This document shows positions 58,901-64,000 of a stretch of DNA of 64,000 nt, one piece after another. Made by a program: the position numbers and the translations under genes. The stretch covers positions 263,222,077 to 263,286,076 of the forward strand of contig CP136061.1 in NCBI GenBank assembly GCA_032622095.1. The letters are read 5' to 3'. The notes beneath the pieces were generated by a model, which worked only from the letters and a program-made list of their open reading frames with translations, had not been told where the DNA came from and ran no database searches. Positions within the stretch are counted from its first letter, which is position 1. Every line of letters begins with the position of its first letter. Origin of the DNA: Siphonodentalium dalli. Its lineage: Eukaryota; Mollusca; Scaphopoda; Gadilida; Siphonodentaliidae.

Positions 58901-61900
58901 GATGGGAACGAGTCATTTTGGGGTCGTTTGGCTAAAAAACATGTCCGCCAGCAGCCATATTGGATTTTACTCTTTGCATGAATAAATCCTTTGGTGCGGG
59001 CTACAGGTCGTAGCTTTGGTCGGAACTTCATGAAATTTGTCATGTATGTTAACAATGACATGTAGATGGGGAAACGAGTCATTTTGGGGTCGTTCGGCCA
59101 AAAAACATGGCCGCCAGCAACCATCTTGGATTTTACTCTTTGCATGACTAAATCCTTTGGCGCGGGTTACAGGTCGTACCTTTGGTCTGACCTTTATGAA
59201 ATTTGTCATGAATATTGATATTGACATGTATATGGGAACGAGTCATTTTGGGGTCATACGGCCAAAAAACATGGCCGCTGGCAGCCATCTTGGATTTTAC
59301 TCTTTGCATGACTAAATCCTTTGGCGCAGGCTACAGGTCGTAGTTTTGATCAGAACTTCATGAAATTTGTCATGGATGTTAACAATGACATGTAGATGGG
59401 AACGAGGGATTTTGGGGTTGTTCGGCCAAAAAACATGGCCGCCAGCAGCCATCATGTATTTTACTCTTTGCATGACTAAATCCTTTGGCGCGGGCTACAG
59501 GTCGTACCTATGGTCTGATCTTTATGAATTTTGTCATGAATGTTGACATTGACATGTAGATGGGAACGAGTCATTTTGGGGTCATTCGGCCAAAAAACAT
59601 GGCCGCTGGTGGCCATTTTGGATTTCAAAATTCAATCCATTGGCGAGGGCTACAGGTCGTGCTGTTCGTCTGATCATCATGAAATTTGTCATGGATGTTA
59701 ATATTGACATGTAGATGGGAACGAGTGATTTTGGGGTCGTTCAGCCAAAAAACATGGCCGCCAGCAGCCATCTTTGATTTTACTCTTTGCATGACTAAAT
59801 CCTTTGGCGCGGGCTACAGGTCGTACCTATGGTCTGATCTTTATGAATTTTGTCATGAATGTTGACATTGACATGTAGATGGGAACGAGTCATTTTGGGG
59901 TCATTCGGCCAAAAAACATGGCCGCTGGTGGCCATTTTGGATTTCAAAATTCAATCCATTGGCGAGGGCTACAGGTCGTGCTGTTCGTCTGATCATCATG
60001 AAATTTGTCATGGATGTTAATATTGACATGTAGATGGGAACGAGTGATTTTGGGGTCGTTCAGCCAAAAAACATGGCCGCCAGCAGCCATCTTTGATTTT
60101 ACTCTTTGCATGACTAAATTCTTTGGCGCGGGCTACAGGTTGTAGCTTTGGTCAGAACTTCATGAAATTTGTCATGGATGTTAACAATGACATGTAGATG
60201 GGAACGAGTGATTTTGGGGATCGTTCGGCCAAAAAACATGGCCGCCAGCAGCCATCTTGGAATTAGCTCTTTCAATGACTAAATCCTTTGGCGCGGGTTA
60301 CAGGTCGTACCTTTGGTCTGACCTTTATGAAATTTGTCATGAATATTGATATTGACATGTATATGGGAACCAGTGTTCGCGCTGTCGGTAGCCAAATTAG
60401 CCAATGGCTAATCTTTTTCGAATTTGGCTAATAAAAATTTCATTTGGCTAAACTTTTGGCTAAACTTTTTTTGACCCCAAATGGAGACTGAAAGCATGGA
60501 GTCAGAAAGCTAATTAATAAAAGCGCTCAATAGATCGACATTCAAGGCGAAGTTAGGTGACGAAAGTATTTCATTATTTTCGTACTTATGAAATATCGTT
60601 CCGTAGCAGCAAAAGGTAAGCTCTAACATTTAGTGATGTGAACGATCTAGTCCGAAAACAACGAAAGTGGGAATATATCGCCGACTGTACAAAGGGAAAC
60701 CCGATCGCGGACAGTACAAAGGGAAAGCCGATCGACAACTCTATCAACCAAGCGATCATAAAGTGATATGCAATCATATTTAGTGTTTTAATCTGGAGAA
60801 AGATTACGTCACTCTGCACGAAACAACAAAAGGTTATTATTTTACATTTAATCCCCTAATCCCCCATTGTCTGCCTGGTCACTCACAATGCATGTTTATG
60901 ATGACATTGTATTTGTGAACGTCGAGGTTTATGAGCACCAAGTGTAAGACAATAGCTTAATCAGCCAAATGTGAATCACGATAGATATTTTGTGGCTATT
61001 TGTCGTCAATATCTATACAGTCAAAATAATATGCATGCTTTTATGACAGATTGTAATTTGATAATTGCGTAACAATATTCAGTTATTAGTTTCCAGATGT
61101 CACTTACATGTAGATATTTTCGCAAGGATAAATATTTAATGATTTAAAAAAAGATATTGATATAAAACAAAACAAAAATTAAGGACAATCCCGACCAGAA
61201 AGCGATGATTTAATTTGGCCAAAGTTTTTTTTAATTTTTGGCTAAAGTTTTTTTCATTTGGCTAATAAAATTTTCATTTGGCTAAACTTTTGGCTAAAGT
61301 TTTTTTCGGTCCAGCGCGAACACTGATGGGAACGAGTCATTTTGGGGTCATACGGCCAAAAAACATGGCCGCTGGCAGCCATCTTGGATTTCAAAATTCA
61401 ATCTATTGGCACGGGCTACAGGTCGTACTGTTTGTCTGATCATCATGATATTTATCATGGATGTTAATATTAACATGTAGATGGGAACGAGTCATTTTGG
61501 GGTCGTTTGGCTAAAAAACATGTCCGCCAGCAGCCATATTGGATTTTACTCTTTGCATGAATAAATCCTTTGGTGCGGGCTACAGGTCGTAGCTTTGGTC
61601 GGAACTTCATGAAATTTGTCATGTATGTTAACAATGACATGTAGATGGGGAAACGAGTCATTTTGGGGTCGTTCAGCCGAAAAACATGGCCGCCAGCAGC
61701 CATCTTGGATTTTACTCTTTGCATGACTAAATCCATTGGCACAGGCTACAGGTCATACCTTTGATCAGATCATTATGAGATTTGTAAAGGCTGTAGATGG
61801 GAACAAGTCATTTTGGGGTAATTCGGAAAAAAACATGGCTGCCGGTGGCCATTTTAGAATTTACTCTTTGCATCAATAAATCCTTTGGCACACCATAATC

Positions 61901-62073
61901 ACCACATCCCTGATCCGATCAATATGAAACCTGTTATGAATGTTGATATTGACATGTACATCTAGTCTTACTTAGACATTTCAATTAGCACTTTTCCTAT
62001 TCCTCCATTTTCTGTCGACCATTAAATTATTCCCCTACCTAAGTTGAGCTACAGTGTCATTGACACTTTCATT
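55987..62073 (+). mobile_element. Family P element, copy 9 (complete, longest, with nested hAT)
   Basis: The head is TTAGCCCAACTTACTTTTGT with palindrome and GTGTG tract. About 30 core monomers are followed by the standard tail TAAGTTGAGCTACAGTGTCA, hairpin and TTTCATT. Larger blocks recur: the marker TGACCTTTATGAAATTTGTC with GAATATTGATATTG occurs at about 57080, 57891, 58703, 59188 and 60319, giving 811-bp spacing for the first two intervals. A hAT-like element interrupts it at 60371-61325. Neighbouring blocks look nearly identical, so expansion is recent. Confidence 0.85.
60371..61325. mobile_element. 955-bp hAT-like element inside family P copy 9
   Basis: TIRs CAGTGTTCGCGCTG and CAGCGCGAACACTG are flanked by a perfect 8-bp duplication ATGGGAAC (60363-60370 and 61326-61333). 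The target is a core monomer, and many uninterrupted monomers in the same array show the empty site. Sub-terminal regions on both sides repeat TTTGGCTAAACTTTTGGCTA-type blocks. No transposase is present. Confidence 0.9.
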
Positions 62074-63593
62074 CAAATTTATTTTTGCTGAGATTAACAA
62101 ATAATTATTATCTAGTATAGTCATATGTGGGTGTATATATTCTATTTTGTGAGTGATTCTTAGAACTATGCCAAGTATTTGATCATGCATTTTATTTTTA
62201 TCATTTAGAAAATATGTTTTTGAATGCTAAACATGGATGTGACTTATTTCCCCAGAAATCAGCAGAAATACCTCATTTCTATTCTTAATTTCAAAAGATA
62301 AAATTGTAAACATAATCTAGCTATAAATATCTCTATATTCAGTAGATATAATTGTAGACTTCACTGTAAACAATTGTTTTAGAGTGATATTGATTTAGAG
62401 TGATTTGAAGCTCTCTTGCAGCTCACTGTGAATAAACTTACTTGATGCAGGTATTTAAATGATTTTTGTATAAAAATTGTCAGCACACAATGCCAAAATA
62501 ACGTGACTCATGTAGTCGAAAACATTCTGATATGTTTATTAGTGATTGCAGTTTTGTTATCGTGTTTTCTCAAATGCTCTTTTATCTGGAAATGTTTATT
62601 TTTTTGTCTGTCTGTGAAAGATATTTCAGCCATGGGTTAACTGAATGAAATTTGGTATGGAGGTTGACTAATTTCGAAAGAGGGACAAATAATGATTTTA
62701 AAATTTTCCGTTTTAGAGTTACCATTGAGCATCAAATAGAGGCAAAAATATAGATAAAAATCAACTTGAATAAGTGTGAAAATAGGCTTTTTTCTAAATC
62801 GTGGTAATGGGACAATCTTTTAGGTTGCAACCAGTTGTTTTTCTGCAATATAGCTAGGCCAAATTAATTTTTTTTATGAAATAAATGAATCAAAGTGAAC
62901 ATATAGGCATTAACCTTTCCATGATTGGATCTTCCTGGAATTTTGCAAAACCCCTGCATCAAAGCTTTCTCTTATATATGCGCGACTCCCATAGGGAGCC
63001 TCGCATATATAAGAGAATATTTACATAGCCTGTTTGTGTTAAACTAAAGCCTGTTTGGTGATTGGTCAACTGCCAATTGGGTCACTGTTTTATATCTCAA
63101 TAACACAAAGAGTGTAACACGTACGAACATGACATTACAAATTGTTGACCTAATCTGACCACAGGAGCTTGGAATTTGGTCAAAACCCCTCTTTTATTGG
63201 CAGAACCACCACCCGGGACCATAGGTCACGGAAGGAATGAAACAAGAAATCGTTGCCACCCATTTTGAACTCAACTGTATTCCTACAAAAAATAAATTTT
63301 CACTAAAAACTTTTGGTACCTCTTACACCTTAGATGCCAATCTACAACATTCCATAGGTATATTTTTCCAGTTCTTCGAAAACCTCACTTTATTTCGGTA
63401 AGGTATTGTAAATTCACCAACGAAGACAAATCTGCGTATTCTTCATCACCCGTTCTAGAATCTGAGTAGCGGAACTGGTACCGAAATATGCGGAAACTTT
63501 AAAACTATGATCCGGAGACGGATAGCATGAAAGTACCGTTTATAATTTCGAACATAGCTGCTGATTACATGTTTATTACATGACCGTACCGAT
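62074..63593. other. Unassigned sequence with one strong hairpin
   Basis: No exon is recognised. At about 62600-62690 a GTCTGTCTGTG tract is followed by CTGAATGAAATTTGGTATGG, the same kind of phrase found in the Helitron and D-type repeats, so a further repeat element may begin here. The hairpin at 62967-63017 is listed separately. Confidence 0.35.
62967..63017. repeat. Perfect 16-bp-arm hairpin
   Basis: TTCTCTTATATATGCG and CGCATATATAAGAGAA are exact complements. The loop CGACTCCCATAGGGAGCCT itself contains CTCCC/GGGAG. It resembles the hairpin heads of D1 and D2 in form. No repeat array follows, so it may be the remaining end of another element. Confidence 0.8.
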
Positions 63594-63695
63594 GCACTGA
63601 TCATCATGAACTTTTTGATGGATGATAACATTGGCGTCTAGATGGGAACGAATCATTTTGGGCTCATTTGCATAAAAACATGGCCGCTGACAGTT
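63594..63695 (+). repeat. Solitary degenerate family P monomer
   Basis: One diverged monomer (ACTGATCATCATGAACTTT, CTAGATGGGAACGAATCATT, AAAACATGGCCGCTGACAG) without head or tail. The remaining sequence to 64000 contains nothing that I recognise. Confidence 0.6.
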
Positions 63696-64000
63696 TGCCG
63701 ACAGAGAAAACAATAACTTTGAAATAAAGGGATATAATCATATAACAAGGCCCACGTGCATTTTCGCATAATTTTTTAGAGTTATATCCCTTCGACCATA
63801 GCGCTCAACACCACACATTAAGGACCACATTCGGTTTCAAATTTCCATTTTATTTATTCATGAGGAATTGGTCATTTGTGAGACTATTTATTAGTGGTAG
63901 TTGGTAGCACCGTGAGACTTCAATGCACATAGTATACGGCAGCCCTGGGAATTAGCATCGACAATGGGCAGTGCCGAGGCAAAAGCCGACGCGAAATGAA

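Noticed and set aside
54035-64000. Search for SMAD-binding or C-terminal exons of a SARA/endofin gene
   Set aside because: No open segment with acceptor, donor and recognisable similarity was found; the remaining exons are probably beyond the window.

Overview
This is a eukaryotic, intron-rich, AT-rich, repeat-dense stretch. Its repeat types (short palindrome-headed elements with tandem core repeats, Helitrons, hAT and foldback elements) and the invertebrate-type transposon proteins suggest a marine lophotrochozoan, most likely a mollusc. That assignment is inference; no species marker is present.

Host genes are sparse. One gene is certain in part: two exons (45559-45779 and 53935-54034, + strand) join in phase to give a complete FYVE zinc finger of the SARA/endofin type (ZFYVE9/ZFYVE16). 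An acidic exon (45173-45290) joins in phase upstream. A candidate first coding exon (26302-26442, ATG, phase-0 donor) could belong to the same transcript. The remainder of the gene, including any SMAD-binding region, lies outside the window or was not recognised.

Nearly everything else is mobile DNA, and much of it can be dated relatively by nesting. (1) 4667-11293: two head-to-tail Helitrons (5' TC, 3' hairpin plus CTAG). The first is interrupted by a 5086-bp DNA transposon (5082-10167, TSD AAT) that carries a decayed XPG/PIN-like transposon protein. (2) 13728-18100 and 21498-23803: two large foldback elements, also with TAGT...ACTA ends and 3-bp TSDs. (3) 18571-20215 and 54854-55975: two families with a C/G-rich hairpin head, a GTCC microsatellite and ~150-175-bp repeats. 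(4) 23804-26259, 26491-26778, 28066-30358, 31429-35227, 37069-37505, 37767-39052, 39926-41819, 47268-48716, 54350-54849 and 55987-62073: about ten copies or fragments of one dominant family. It has an AGCTCAACTTA head, a GTCC/GTGT tract, a ~155-164-bp core array, a TAAGTTGAGCT tail and a terminal hairpin. The layout resembles DINE-1/Helentron non-autonomous rolling-circle elements. (5) 41905-44880: a broken LINE. (6) Three hAT-like elements with perfect 8-bp TSDs (31348-36275, 48827-50627, 60371-61325). (7) A second Helitron dimer (52252-53875), ending 59 bp before the second FYVE exon.

The most interesting points are: the shared architecture of several probable rolling-circle families and the apparent capture of one family's core repeats by another; a possible Academ-like superfamily group (one coding relic plus two giant foldbacks); and a FYVE domain that keeps all zinc ligands and the RRHHCR core but has lost the WxxD and RVC residues.
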